Of a stretch of DNA of 64,000 nucleotides, positions 25,820-35,410 are shown piece by piece. Within the stretch, counting starts at the first letter, position 1, and the number at the start of each line of letters is the position of its first letter. This DNA is from CAYSZB01 sp964435475 (GTDB lineage Bacteria > Chloroflexota > Anaerolineae > Anaerolineales > Anaerolineaceae). A model generated the notes under the pieces. The model saw nothing but the letters and a program-made list of their open reading frames with translations. It did no database searches and was not told the DNA's origin. A program made the position numbers and the translations under genes. Location of the stretch: contig CAYSZB010000005.1 of assembly GCA_964435475.1 (NCBI GenBank), positions 9,518 to 73,517 on the forward strand, written 5' to 3'.

Positions 25820-27256
25820 ATGCCTGCCGAAAATATTTTAGGTTCATTAAGCCGGGTTTGTGGGTATGACTGCCGGAAGCCAGTCCTGGTTGCAGTATCC
25901 GGCGGTCCTGACAGCCTGGCGCTGCTCCATATCCTCTGCCAGGCAGGAGTGAATCTGGTCGCTAGCCACCTGGATCATATGTTGCGTCCTTCTTCCAGCT
26001 CCGAAGCAGAAAAGGTCAGGCGTATATGCACTGAATGGGGTTTGAGATGCGAAATTGGTCAGGTTGATGTGGCGGGATTTGCAGAAAAGAACAGACTGTC
26101 AATCGAAGAGGCTGCCCGTGAATGCCGTTACCACTTTCTCTTTGATACGGCAGACTATTGCAAGGCACAGGCAGTTATTACCGGTCACACGGCTGATGAT
26201 CAGGTCGAGACGGTGCTGATGCACCTCTTGCGAGGTGCTGGTATGAGTGGATTGGCTGGTATGTCAGTGGTTGAGAAAAGTCATCCCTGGTCTAAAAACA
26301 TCTCTCTTTGGCGTCCCATGCTTGGTGTGTGGCGGGAGCAGGTTATCTCTTACTGCCAGCAGCATCACCTGGATGTCATCCAGGATGAAAGCAATTCGGA
26401 TATCAAATATTTCCGCAACCGCTTGCGCCACCAGGTAATCCCGGGATTGGCGTCAGTCAATCCGCAGATCAAACAAAGTCTGCTGAGAATGGCTGATGTC
26501 ATCGGGGAGGACGATCGCCTGCTGGAGCAGGTCACTGATGAGATATGGCAAGCTTGTCGGGTTGCTGAACAACCCGGTTGCCTGGTTTTGGATCGTGATC
26601 TTGTCATGGCGCAACCGCCCAGCCTGCAGCGCCGTATGCTGCGCAAAGGCATCCAGCTGATGAGATCAGGCTTAAGGGATATCAATTTTGAGACGATCGA
26701 GCGCAGCATTCGAGCGATAAAATCAGAAAAACGCTCAGCAACCTGGATCGACCTGGCAAATGGTCTTAACCTGGCACTGGAACACGAACATATCTATATC
26801 CTGGAGAAAGGGTTGAAGATCCCGGTTCTGGACCTGCCGCAGTTGATTGGAAGTGCGCCGATCCCGATGGGTCCCGGAGACACCATCGACCTGGCAAATG
26901 ACTGGAAACTCAATTGTCGCCTGGTCAACGGCCCGGACATGCGCTTCATTGACCAGCACCTGATCGAAGATCCCTTAGATGCTTGGATTGCGGCGGATGA
27001 GTTGCAACTTCCACTTATTGTGCGAGGCAGAAAACCCGGTGAAACCTGGAAACCTCTGGGCTTGGATGGCCACACACAAAAGATTTCAGATTTTTATGTC
27101 AATGAAAAGATTCCAGTGCAGGCACGCCAAAATTGGCCTTTGATCTTAAACCGGGAGCAGGTCATATGGATCGCAGGGTTTCGCCCTGCGCATGATACCT
27201 CACTCAAGGGAAATGAGGCTCTGGTCTTAAATCTCAGGCTGAAAAAAATGGCTTAA
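25820..27256 (+). CDS. tilS: tRNA(Ile)-lysidine synthetase
   Basis: Converts C34 of tRNA-Ile(CAU) to lysidine. 478 residues. N-type ATP pyrophosphatase P-loop AVSGGPDSLALL near 29-40, then SHLDHMLRPSSSSEAEKV and TGHTADDQVETVLMHLLRG near 127-145, both typical. A C-terminal TilS substrate-binding domain follows (GRKPGETWKPLGLDG near 420). The ATG at 25820 is chosen because the family start fits and the -10 box sits directly before it; the frame is open further upstream into the coaE leader. It converges with the LCP gene. Confidence 0.93.
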   Translation: MPAENILGSLSRVCGYDCRKPVLVAVSGGPDSLALLHILCQAGVNLVASHLDHMLRPSSSSEAEKVRRICTEWGLRCEIGQVDVAGFAEKNRLSIEEAARECRYHFLFDTADYCKAQAVITGHTADDQVETVLMHLLRGAGMSGLAGMSVVEKSHPWSKNISLWRPMLGVWREQVISYCQQHHLDVIQDESNSDIKYFRNRLRHQVIPGLASVNPQIKQSLLRMADVIGEDDRLLEQVTDEIWQACRVAEQPGCLVLDRDLVMAQPPSLQRRMLRKGIQLMRSGLRDINFETIERSIRAIKSEKRSATWIDLANGLNLALEHEHIYILEKGLKIPVLDLPQLIGSAPIPMGPGDTIDLANDWKLNCRLVNGPDMRFIDQHLIEDPLDAWIAADELQLPLIVRGRKPGETWKPLGLDGHTQKISDFYVNEKIPVQARQNWPLILNREQVIWIAGFRPAHDTSLKGNEALVLNLRLKKMA

Positions 27257-27267
27257 TTTTCAATCCG

Positions 27268-28257
27268 TTATGGATTGGTTACCCAAAGTACCTGGTTTAT
27301 GATCGCAGCAATCAACTCATAATCCGGGATCAGCACATCGGCACCGCTGTAAGTGGTGTAACTGTAAGCTTCGTTCTCGGTAATGCGGTAAGAGGTAATA
27401 TTGGTTTCGTCTGCCAGGCTGCCCATCTTGGCGATCAGGGGCAGCAGGTCCTTTGATGTCATGTCGGTTTCTACATAACTCCCCAACATGTTGATCAGTT
27501 TACCGGATTTGATCATGCCCTCAAGGCTGATTGCTTTCTTTGCCAGGGCTTTGATCACCTCCTGCGAGCGACGGGTTCTGTCAAAATCTGAAGTGTTGTA
27601 GCGTGCCCGGGCGTACCAGAGGGCTGTTTCGCCATCCATATGGGTGGTTCCAGGCTCAACTCTGCACCAACCTTCCGCGTTAAGGTCGCATTTGTCTTCC
27701 ATGGCGATCTCAGCATTGATATCGATTCCCCCAAGGGCATCGATGATCTGAACAAATCCATCAAAATTCACCATTGCATAATAATCCGGCCGGATACCAA
27801 AGTTGTAGTCAAGCGTGTCTCTTAACAGGTCGATACCCCCATAAAGGTAGGCGGCGTTGATGCGGTTTTCTTCCCAATTGGGAATAGTGACCCATAGATC
27901 GCGAGGGAATGAAAGTAAATTAACTTTGCCTTCTTTGAAGTTCACCGCCGCAAGGATGATCACGTCTGTATGCGAACCTTCATCCGGGCGATAATCTGAT
28001 CCCAGCAAAAGGTAGGTTACTACTTTGTTGGGGATTTCAACATTCTCAATGGCGAATTCTGATTGAGAGACCTGAGTCTCTTCGGCATAGCGGGGTGGTT
28101 TGTTTCTAACAACATTGAGGCTGACCGCCGCAATGATGGCAATGATGATCAGGAAAGGCAGTGCAACCAGTAGTGTCTTAAGACAGGAGCGATTCTTTTG
28201 CGGCTGCCTGACATACTGCACACGGTCATTGCGGTTACGGTTATAGGAATAAGACAT
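27268..28257 (-). CDS. LytR-CpsA-Psr (LCP) family protein
   Basis: Membrane-anchored transferase that attaches glycopolymers to peptidoglycan. 329 residues: basic N-terminus, one TM (about 25-47) and an LCP domain. Key segments are LLLGSDYRPDEGSHTDVIIL near 81-100, LSFPRDLWVTIP near 114-125, RINAAYLYGG near 131 and the Arg-rich DFDRTRRSQEVIKA near 226-240. It is closely similar to 29344-30429, from which it is separated by the recombinase-like gene. The substrate polymer is unknown. Confidence 0.92.
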   Translation of the reverse strand: MSYSYNRNRNDRVQYVRQPQKNRSCLKTLLVALPFLIIIAIIAAVSLNVVRNKPPRYAEETQVSQSEFAIENVEIPNKVVTYLLLGSDYRPDEGSHTDVIILAAVNFKEGKVNLLSFPRDLWVTIPNWEENRINAAYLYGGIDLLRDTLDYNFGIRPDYYAMVNFDGFVQIIDALGGIDINAEIAMEDKCDLNAEGWCRVEPGTTHMDGETALWYARARYNTSDFDRTRRSQEVIKALAKKAISLEGMIKSGKLINMLGSYVETDMTSKDLLPLIAKMGSLADETNITSYRITENEAYSYTTYSGADVLIPDYELIAAIINQVLWVTNP

Positions 28258-28299
28258 ACAATTTTTAACCTCGTTATCCGATACTTGCTTTTACAAACA

Positions 28300-28324
28300 A
28301 AGAGCCCTCTTGGGGAGGGCTCTT
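28300..28324 (-). terminator. Terminator of the recombinase-like gene
   Basis: A perfect 10-bp stem AAGAGCCCTC/GAGGGCTCTT with 5-base loop, followed on the minus strand by TGTTTGTAA. It lies 17 bases beyond the 28341 stop. Confidence 0.75.
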
Positions 28325-28340
28325 GAATTGAAAAGCCTTC

Positions 28341-29276
28341 CTAGTCTTCGCTTTTAGCTTGTGCCTCAAGGTCGATTCCCTGCTCAAATGCCAGGGAACG
28401 TAGTTTCATATATACTTCACGCCATTGGATCTTGGAAATTCCAAGTCTCTGGCGGATCCTTTCGCCATCCACGTGGTTGACCAGATCCTGCAGCGCAGAT
28501 GTCCATCGGCACATATCAAATGAAAGGTGTTTGCTTAAGCCTGCCCGCTGTCCTATATCTTCCAGGATGTATTCCAATCGCCGCTGTGACCAGGGAAAAA
28601 CCTCCTTGGTCAGTTGGTATTGCGCCTGGTAATCTGTAAAGGCATCGACCAACTCTGGTGACACGCTTATCTTGCGTTCCTTGTAGCGATAGCGCGGGTT
28701 GGTGTAGCGGACATAAATTGAGGGACCACCTTCACCTTCCAGGTCAAGATGGTTCAAATTCAGGGCGATACATTCACCTTTCTTGATTCCTGTTTCAAGG
28801 ATCAGGTCTAAAAGGACAAAGGGTCGGGCATCAGGGTGCTCGGCAAGTCGGAACTTTTCAGCTGTATCCAACACACGGATGATCTCATCTCGTGTGAGCA
28901 CCACCGGTAGTGGGCTTTTGACCGATAATTGGACCAGTTTTTCAGCTGGGTCAGAGGGGATGGCTGCATTTTGAGATAGCCACTTAAAGAATGACTTTAA
29001 TGAAGTAATTCGCCGGGAAAGGCTTTTCGGGCTGCAGGGGACATCACGCTCATTTTCCAACCAGTTGGTAAAACTTTCCAGGTCTTTGGTTGTGATGGAG
29101 CCTAAGGTTCGATCTGGAGGCAGGAAATTCATCAGCAAAGTAAGATCGGCAATAAAGGCTTTGATGGTATATTTTGACCTGGCCTGATCCCTGAGGTATA
29201 TCTTCCATGCTTGAATTGTTGGTTGAAGCAGGGATGATTCACTGATATGGGCTGAGGTAGAGTTCTTATCGGTCAT
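28341..29276 (-). CDS. Tyrosine-recombinase-like protein with degenerate catalytic site
   Basis: 311 residues with a SAM-like N-terminal core-binding domain (about 15-105) and a phage-integrase-like catalytic domain (about 120-290), the XerC/XerD layout. Aligned by eye, the first catalytic Arg is Lys (ETGIKKGECIAL), the H-x-x-R box is D-M-C-R, and the second His is Ile (LGISKIQWREVYMKL). The hairpin Lys, the second Arg and the Tyr remain. It may be an inactive or DNA-binding derivative. GGAGG precedes the ATG. It sits between two LCP genes with no att-like repeats, so it does not look like a recent integrase. Confidence 0.75.
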   Translation of the reverse strand: MTDKNSTSAHISESSLLQPTIQAWKIYLRDQARSKYTIKAFIADLTLLMNFLPPDRTLGSITTKDLESFTNWLENERDVPCSPKSLSRRITSLKSFFKWLSQNAAIPSDPAEKLVQLSVKSPLPVVLTRDEIIRVLDTAEKFRLAEHPDARPFVLLDLILETGIKKGECIALNLNHLDLEGEGGPSIYVRYTNPRYRYKERKISVSPELVDAFTDYQAQYQLTKEVFPWSQRRLEYILEDIGQRAGLSKHLSFDMCRWTSALQDLVNHVDGERIRQRLGISKIQWREVYMKLRSLAFEQGIDLEAQAKSED

Positions 29277-29343
29277 TTGACCTCCATTTCATTTCGTATA
29301 GTCAGATTCTAGTGTATATCAAAATGTTGGAAATGTCAATTGC

Positions 29344-30429
29344 CTACTCGTAGAGATATAGAGCTTCAGCCAGGATGCCATAAATGGCATTGTAATCTGG
29401 GATCAGTACCATGGCTCCTGATTCGGTAATCCAATCATAAGCTGCATCAGGGCCAACAGTGAAACGACGAATCCTGGAAGTGTCCTGGATGACATTGGCC
29501 ATCGGGATGAGTGGCAGGATATCTTTGATTGTCATGTTGGTTTCAACGTATTGGGTATAAATATCATAAAGTTCTGGGATTTTGGTCAATGCACCCAGGC
29601 TCATGGCTTTGTTAAAGATTGCCTGAACGACTTCCTGGGCCCTCCGTGTGCGCTCGAAATCACTGGTCGAATATCTTGACCGTACATACCATAAGGCCAT
29701 GGTGCTGTCCATATAAACCTCTCCTGGACCGACCGAGCACCAGCCAATATCATTGATATCCGAGCAGGAATCTGAGAGATTGACAGCCGCATTGACATTG
29801 ATACCACCAAGGCTGTCGATTACTGCCTTGAAACTATTGAAATCGACCATGAAATAGTATTCAGGGCGGATGCCAAAGTTGTATTCAAATGTGTCTGCCA
29901 TCATCTGGAAGCCACCCACTTGCTGGGCGGTATTGATGCGATTCATCTCCCAGCCTGGGATCTGCACATAGAGATCACGGGGAAATGAAACAGCTGATAC
30001 AGTATTGTGTTCTAGGTCGATAGAAAGCAGGATGATGATATCCGTACGAAAACTAGGATCATCCCGTTGATCAGAACCCAACAGCAGGATGTTGACCTGG
30101 TTCTGGGCTATATCTTCTGGAGAAAATGTCGGAACAGGAGTTGGGGTCTGTTCTGGTTGGGGCATTTCTTCAATCCCAAGTTCGGGCGGCACTGTGATTA
30201 CCTGTTCCATCGGGATAGGTTCATGTATCTTGGGCTCTAAAATTATGTCCAACACATCCTCGTTGATTGTTGAAACGAGTTGCCCCTCCTGGATTCGGAT
30301 TGAGATTGGGCTTACAGGGGATGCAGCCGCCAACTGGACGATGATCGTCCCGATGATCAGGAACGCCAGCGAACAGGCAAAAAAGAAAAATATGGATAAG
30401 ACAACGATCTGGTATTTCTTTAACTGCAT
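29344..30429 (-). CDS. LytR-CpsA-Psr (LCP) family protein
   Basis: 361 residues: one TM (about 8-35), a Pro-rich segment of about 60 residues, then the LCP domain with LLLGSDQRDDPSFRTDIIIL near 115-135, VSFPRDLYVQIP near 148-159, RINTAQQVGG near 164 and DFERTRRAQEVVQA near 260. It is a paralogue of the protein at 27268-28257 with the same spacing of motifs. GAGG lies before the ATG. Probable role: transfer of a secondary wall polymer. Confidence 0.92.
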   Translation of the reverse strand: MQLKKYQIVVLSIFFFFACSLAFLIIGTIIVQLAAASPVSPISIRIQEGQLVSTINEDVLDIILEPKIHEPIPMEQVITVPPELGIEEMPQPEQTPTPVPTFSPEDIAQNQVNILLLGSDQRDDPSFRTDIIILLSIDLEHNTVSAVSFPRDLYVQIPGWEMNRINTAQQVGGFQMMADTFEYNFGIRPEYYFMVDFNSFKAVIDSLGGINVNAAVNLSDSCSDINDIGWCSVGPGEVYMDSTMALWYVRSRYSTSDFERTRRAQEVVQAIFNKAMSLGALTKIPELYDIYTQYVETNMTIKDILPLIPMANVIQDTSRIRRFTVGPDAAYDWITESGAMVLIPDYNAIYGILAEALYLYE

Positions 30430-30504
30430 GATTACCTCAAAATAATTCTATCTTCTTTCATTTGATCTTCTTTTATTCAGTAAAGAACCTTTACTCATTA
30501 TTCA

Positions 30505-32685
30505 CTATGAATTGCTACCCTGATCAATCATCGCAGAGCCATTGATCACAGGTAGATCTATCTTGTATGTTGTTGGCTTGTCGATACCACTGCGGACCCA
30601 CAATTTACCTTGCACCTCTTTGATGAGATGCACCATTTTGCGTAACCCGGCAGCATCACCTACACCGCCCGGGATCGGTTGACCCTGGCGATCGATCATT
30701 GAAAAGTAGGCTGCCTGTTCTGCTGGTGAGATGCCACCACCGAAATCGGTCACCTGGAGAGTCAAAAGTTGTTTCAGATCATTATCTGTTGATGTTGTTA
30801 GGTCCAGGATCACTTTTTGACCGACCGGCGAGATTTTTACGGCATTTTCCAACAGGTGGCGGACTATCTCACCAAGGTCCTCCGGTTTGGTCACACTAGA
30901 GGCTTGATTGCCATTAAAATGCAGCTCCAATTTCACATTTTTTGATACACACAAATCCATCACAGCATTGACTTCTTTTTCAACAATAGTTGATAGACGA
31001 ACTTCGCCTGGATTAGTTCCTGAAATCGAAACCTCTGCTGATCTTTCCTGCTGTTCTCCAGATGTGGTGCCGTCTGGGGTAATGAATCCAGATTCTTCCC
31101 CTGAAGCGACTGTCTCATCGATCATTGCCTTGGTTTTAAGCAGTGCACTTTGCAGGCTGTTGATCTTGAGGGAAGACTCTGCCAGGCGTTTTTCGAGGTG
31201 GTCTTTCTGGGCAGTCAGGGTTGCCAGGTCGTTTATCGCACTTCTTGATTTTTCAACCAGGACTTGAAGTTCCTGGTTCTGTCTTTCCAGGTTCTGCTGG
31301 CGTTCGATCCACAATTGGATCTCTTTCTGGTGATTGGATTTGCTGGCAGAGAATTCGCCCCGTAACTCAGTCAACAACGCCTGGGCATGGTCGAGTTGAT
31401 CCTGGATCGTTTCTTTTTCACGGTTGACTTTGTTGAGCGAGATCAGTTGGGAGTCAAAAGCATCCCTGTTTTCTTCTATGGCTTTTGCATGATCCAATAC
31501 CTGCAATATGGTCGGTGATATTTTCGCCAAACCGTTTAGCGTCTCAGGTTTGCAGCTGCGCATCGTGTAGGGCGACATGAATATGAGACCCGAGTCTACC
31601 TGCCTGCCATTGTATTTCAATGGGAAAACGGTCACTGTGCCCACCTGGTTGTAAGCTGTTGCCTGCATCAGTTCGTCGATATCCCTGGACTTCTCACTTT
31701 CAAGGATTAACTGTTTCTGATCCAGTAAGGCGCTTGAAATTTCAGGCAGTTGTGTAAAAGGCAGCGAAAAGTCGTTGATGTAATCTTCCCGGAAGAGGTC
31801 ATAGATAGATGAAAAATCTAGCGTTGCGGAATCCTTATCCACCTTGACTATCCCGCAAATGTCAGCCATTGCCAGCAGGCTTAACCCATGCGTCAGGCTG
31901 TTGAGCAGTTTCTTTCCTGAACCCTGTAAACTGGTTTCCATGAGGGCGGCAGCCACCCTGGGGGTCAAATCCAACTTACTTTGAATTGCTGGGGCTGAAT
32001 TTTCATAAGAGGTTGCAGTTGAGGATGAACCCACCTGGCTGGCGATCAGGATGAGAATTGGGTAATACAGGAGCTGGCTTAGTCGAATGTACGCAGGCAA
32101 TATCTGATCGCTCGGTAAGAAGATCTGAGCTAGAAATCCAAATGCAGCGATGGCGAACAGAAGCAGAGTGGGTAAGGAGCGTGGTTTTTGGCGCATGACA
32201 AGGTAAATGAACATTGCAGAACAACCCAGAAAGCCGATGATCCACCAGATGCTGTTAACCCAGGCAGTGAAGAAGAGGTTTGTAGCTGAGAAAAATATAT
32301 GCATGATAAGACTGATTACAAATGTCACCACTGCCAGGAAACCTGTTATGCCTGCCAGGATATTAGGCAGGTGCCTTGAAGTGACAGAAAGGAACATCCA
32401 GACAAGGCACACCAGGCTGAGCATGATAAATAAACGGTCTGTGATGGAAAGGATGCGAAAATTTTCATAGGAGATGATCCAACTAACCAGGTTGAAAATG
32501 AACTGCAGGAAGGTTAAACCAAGCAGAATCGCCAGGCCGACTTTGAAGCGTTTAGAATTTATTGTTTTCTGGGGTGACTGTGTCTTGGGACGGGAGAAGA
32601 ATGACAGAACCAGGGCAACAAGGGTTACCATGAAGAAGACGATGGCGCCTGGAAAGTAGATCATTATCTCATCCAACTGGTTCAT
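30505..32685 (-). CDS. Large membrane protein with histidine-kinase-type ATPase domain
   Basis: 726 residues: about eight TM helices in the first 225 residues, a GAF-like region (about 240-400), a long coiled coil (about 405-530) and a C-terminal HATPase_c domain. The N box is VRHLLENAVKIS (near 622), G1 is VTDFGGGISPAEQ (near 654) and G2 is GVGDAAGLRKMV (near 681). I find no H-box with a phospho-accepting His. It may work with a separate phosphotransfer protein or as a non-kinase ATP sensor. No response regulator is adjacent. Confidence 0.8.
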   Translation of the reverse strand: MNQLDEIMIYFPGAIVFFMVTLVALVLSFFSRPKTQSPQKTINSKRFKVGLAILLGLTFLQFIFNLVSWIISYENFRILSITDRLFIMLSLVCLVWMFLSVTSRHLPNILAGITGFLAVVTFVISLIMHIFFSATNLFFTAWVNSIWWIIGFLGCSAMFIYLVMRQKPRSLPTLLLFAIAAFGFLAQIFLPSDQILPAYIRLSQLLYYPILILIASQVGSSSTATSYENSAPAIQSKLDLTPRVAAALMETSLQGSGKKLLNSLTHGLSLLAMADICGIVKVDKDSATLDFSSIYDLFREDYINDFSLPFTQLPEISSALLDQKQLILESEKSRDIDELMQATAYNQVGTVTVFPLKYNGRQVDSGLIFMSPYTMRSCKPETLNGLAKISPTILQVLDHAKAIEENRDAFDSQLISLNKVNREKETIQDQLDHAQALLTELRGEFSASKSNHQKEIQLWIERQQNLERQNQELQVLVEKSRSAINDLATLTAQKDHLEKRLAESSLKINSLQSALLKTKAMIDETVASGEESGFITPDGTTSGEQQERSAEVSISGTNPGEVRLSTIVEKEVNAVMDLCVSKNVKLELHFNGNQASSVTKPEDLGEIVRHLLENAVKISPVGQKVILDLTTSTDNDLKQLLTLQVTDFGGGISPAEQAAYFSMIDRQGQPIPGGVGDAAGLRKMVHLIKEVQGKLWVRSGIDKPTTYKIDLPVINGSAMIDQGSNS

Positions 32686-32819
32686 TGCGAATTCTTATTT
32701 CCTTTTTATCTTGTTAGTTCATTGTTGCAAGAAGCGTTCCAAGAGTTATCGACTGTTTTGAATTTACCACAATTTTCTGATGACATATCTTGCAATTAAC
32801 ATGCCATGTTTTCTCACTG

Positions 32820-32825
32820 TATAAT
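32820..32825 (+). promoter_or_regulatory. -10 box of the phosphotransferase gene, leaderless arrangement
   Basis: TATAAT is followed by six bases and the ATG at 32832, with no Shine-Dalgarno. Confidence 0.55.
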
Positions 32826-32831
32826 AACGAT

Positions 32832-33890
32832 ATGGCTAATGCTCATGAGATCAGTATCGTGACTTATCAAAGCCAGGTGAAAGCATATCTCACCGGGATC
32901 GATCTCAACTGCCTGCCCGGGTGGGATGGCAGCGCTGATTTTTCTCTACAACCTTTGGCACAGGGCGAATATAACATGAATTTCCTTTTGAGCCAGGGCT
33001 GGAAAAGGTTTGTGGTGAGGGTCAACACCGGCTCCCAGATTGGCAAGAGTCTGCCTGAGCAGATCCGCTATGAGTTTCAAACATTGAAAATGCTGGAGCC
33101 TGCTGGTGTGACACCGAAAGTCAATTACCTGGATGATGGCTGTGTGGTGTTGCCATATGGTGTGATGATCATGGAATACCTGCCGGGTGAAAAGCTCGAT
33201 TATCTCGAGGATAATTGTGCTGCTGCTACCCTTTTTGCCAAATATCACCAGTTGGAGATCTCTGCCCCGGCTCACCTGATCATTGAGGAGACGCCGCTTT
33301 CCCTGACCTACCAGCGTTGCCTAATAATGGCACCCAAATATTGGGAGTCTGACCTGGCTGATCCCTCGGTATCATCTTTCCTCAAGGAAATTTTTGCCTG
33401 GGCAGATCAAGCACGGTTGCGCGAAGCCTTTTTTATACAGGATCCATGGCATTGTGTGATCAATACCGAGGTAAATAATGGCAATTTCATCAAAAATCTA
33501 AAGAAACATACCCTTCACCTGGTCGATTGGGAAAAACCATTATGGGGTGATCCATCGCAGGATCTATCCCATTACCGGGTTCCAACAACGACGCTCTGGA
33601 AAACTGAATACCGCATGTCGCTGGCTGACCAGATGGATATGATGCAAGTATACAAAGGGCAGCTGATGGACAAACACCTGGTGGATACAATCGAGGAACG
33701 CACCCGCTTGAGAGATCCCTTCAACTGTTTACGGGGAGTGTCGTGGTGTGCCATGGCATGGGTGCTATACCAGACCGGAAAACAAATTTTACGCAACCCG
33801 GACACCTGGCGCAAGCTGGCCATGTATGTCGACATAGGTTTTTTGCATGAACTTTTTGACCCATACATGAAAGGCGGGAATAATGCCTGA
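32832..33890 (+). CDS. Aminoglycoside/choline-kinase-like phosphotransferase, altered catalytic motif
   Basis: 352 residues with the APH fold: N-lobe with NMNFLLSQGWKRFVVRVN (near 38-55), LPYGVMIMEYLPGEKLDYLE (near 113-132), and C-lobe with the metal-binding LVDWEKPLWGDPSQDLSHY (near 230-250). The catalytic H-x-D-x4-N motif is replaced by NTEVNNGN, keeping the last Asn but with Glu for the base Asp. The start is at 32832; upstream frame is promoter. It overlaps the nucleoside hydrolase gene by 8 bases, suggesting a shared pathway such as nucleoside, thiamine-like or sugar salvage. The substrate is not known. Confidence 0.75.
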   Translation: MANAHEISIVTYQSQVKAYLTGIDLNCLPGWDGSADFSLQPLAQGEYNMNFLLSQGWKRFVVRVNTGSQIGKSLPEQIRYEFQTLKMLEPAGVTPKVNYLDDGCVVLPYGVMIMEYLPGEKLDYLEDNCAAATLFAKYHQLEISAPAHLIIEETPLSLTYQRCLIMAPKYWESDLADPSVSSFLKEIFAWADQARLREAFFIQDPWHCVINTEVNNGNFIKNLKKHTLHLVDWEKPLWGDPSQDLSHYRVPTTTLWKTEYRMSLADQMDMMQVYKGQLMDKHLVDTIEERTRLRDPFNCLRGVSWCAMAWVLYQTGKQILRNPDTWRKLAMYVDIGFLHELFDPYMKGGNNA

Positions 33891-34755
33891 AAAAGTGATC
33901 CTGGATTTTGACAACACGCTGGGCTTGCCATTTCATGAGGTGGATGATGGGCTGGCTTTGCTCTACCTGCTGGGCAAAAAGGAATTTGACCTATTGGGCG
34001 TAACAACGACCTTTGGAAATGGTTCCCTGAAACAGGTTTTCAACCAGACAGCAAATTTGCTGGCTGACTTGGGGTCTGAAATTGATGTATATGAGGGAGA
34101 GTCACGCAAGGCTCCAGGCAAAGAAACCCCGGCAAGTCGTTTCCTGGTTGAACAGGCTCAAAAGTGGGGGAAGGATTTGACCATTATTGGCACTGGGCCA
34201 TTAGGGAACCTGGCAGCAGCCAGCCACCTTGACCCACAATTCCTGTTTAATGTAAAAAGGGTGATCTGCATGGGGGGTAAATTTCACCCGTTGAGGATCG
34301 GCAGGCTTGACCTTTCAGAATTAAATCTTTCAGCAAACCCTCAAGCTTCTTTTCAAGTGTTGACTTCCGGATGTAATCTGACGGTTGCTACGGGTCATGT
34401 CTGCACCCAGGTATATTTGGATAAGAAAGCCATTGATCAATTCACTTTTTGGTCGAAAAGATTCAGACGGCATTTGAAGCAGTGGTTGTTTGCATTTGGT
34501 GCATATTGTGGAACGCATGTATTCTACCTGTGGGATCTACTGCCTGTTGTATACCTCACCAAACCGGCATTATTTGAGGTTGCAAAAATGCGACTGGCTT
34601 CAAATGTGGATGACCTGCAAACAGGGAAACTGGTGGTCGGCAAGAAAGGGGATTACCCCGAGGTTGATTTCCTGGTCAATATTCTGGACCTGGAAGGCTT
34701 TATGCAGGAAATAAGCTCTACCTGGGAAACTTCCTGCGGCTTATATCCTATTTGA
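33883..34755 (+). CDS. Inosine/uridine-type nucleoside hydrolase
   Basis: 290 residues. N-glycosidase family that splits a nucleoside into base and ribose using a calcium-binding D-x-D-x-x-x-D-D site. Here the motif is spread (ILDFDNTLGL then HEVDDGLALLYLLG), a known subfamily spacing. TIIGTGPLGNLAAA near 97 and the late LPVVYLTKPALFEV near 222 fit the family. It overlaps the phosphotransferase gene by 8 bases and converges with gltX. Substrate range unknown. Confidence 0.85.
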   Translation: MPEKVILDFDNTLGLPFHEVDDGLALLYLLGKKEFDLLGVTTTFGNGSLKQVFNQTANLLADLGSEIDVYEGESRKAPGKETPASRFLVEQAQKWGKDLTIIGTGPLGNLAAASHLDPQFLFNVKRVICMGGKFHPLRIGRLDLSELNLSANPQASFQVLTSGCNLTVATGHVCTQVYLDKKAIDQFTFWSKRFRRHLKQWLFAFGAYCGTHVFYLWDLLPVVYLTKPALFEVAKMRLASNVDDLQTGKLVVGKKGDYPEVDFLVNILDLEGFMQEISSTWETSCGLYPI

Positions 34756-34758
34756 TCT

Positions 34759-35410
34759 TTAAGCAGCTATCAGTTTGGCAATACCGATCTTGATACGACG
34801 CAAGGTCTCGTCCTTGCCGATCACTTCAGCAAGCTCGGTGGCTCCGCCGGGTGTGTTGAGCAGTCCGCTGACGGCTGTGCGTATCGGCCACATCACTGTG
34901 CCAACTTTCATGCCATTTGCTTCAGCAAAAGCTTTTAATGCATCGAAAAGCATGCTGTTATCCCACTGTATCAGTCCTTCAAGGATCGGGAGAGTGCCTG
35001 TCAAAACCGCCAGGCTACTTTCCCGAGAGGATCTTGACTTGGGGTTATCGTAAAGCCTGCGTTCATAGTCAGGCAGGTTGATAAAAAAGTCAACTTTTTC
35101 TGGGATGTCGGTCAGTTTCTCAACCCGCAATTTTATCAGTCGGCTGATTTTGATCAGGTCCAAATGATTAAGCTTCGAAGGATAGAAATTCAAGGCAAGC
35201 TGATGAAAATCTTCATCGGTTAAAGCACGAATATGTTCACCATTGAGCCATAAAAGCTTGTCAAAAGAGAATGCGGCACTGGACTTATTGATGCGATCCA
35301 TGCTGAAAGCCTGTTTAAGCGTCTCAAGCGTAAAGAACTCCTGGTCATTTCCCGGGCTCCAGCCTAAAAGGGCGACATAGTTGACAATTGCTTCAGGCAA
35401 GTAACCCATC
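34759..35410 (-). CDS. gltX: Glutamyl-tRNA synthetase, C-terminal part (interrupted by N gap)
   Basis: About 217 residues are present after the gap, from MGYLPEAIVNYVALLGWSPG (the helical segment that follows the K-M-S-K-S region) through the anticodon-binding domain to the end TLRRIKIGIAKLIAA. The K-M-S-K-R motif itself should fall in the gap. The two coding parts are in different frames across the 100 N, so the gap length is a placeholder. It converges with the nucleoside hydrolase gene. Confidence 0.88.

Noticed and set aside
28258..29343. Integrated element carried by the recombinase-like gene
   Set aside because: No att repeats, no tRNA, no other mobile genes; the protein's catalytic residues are degenerate.
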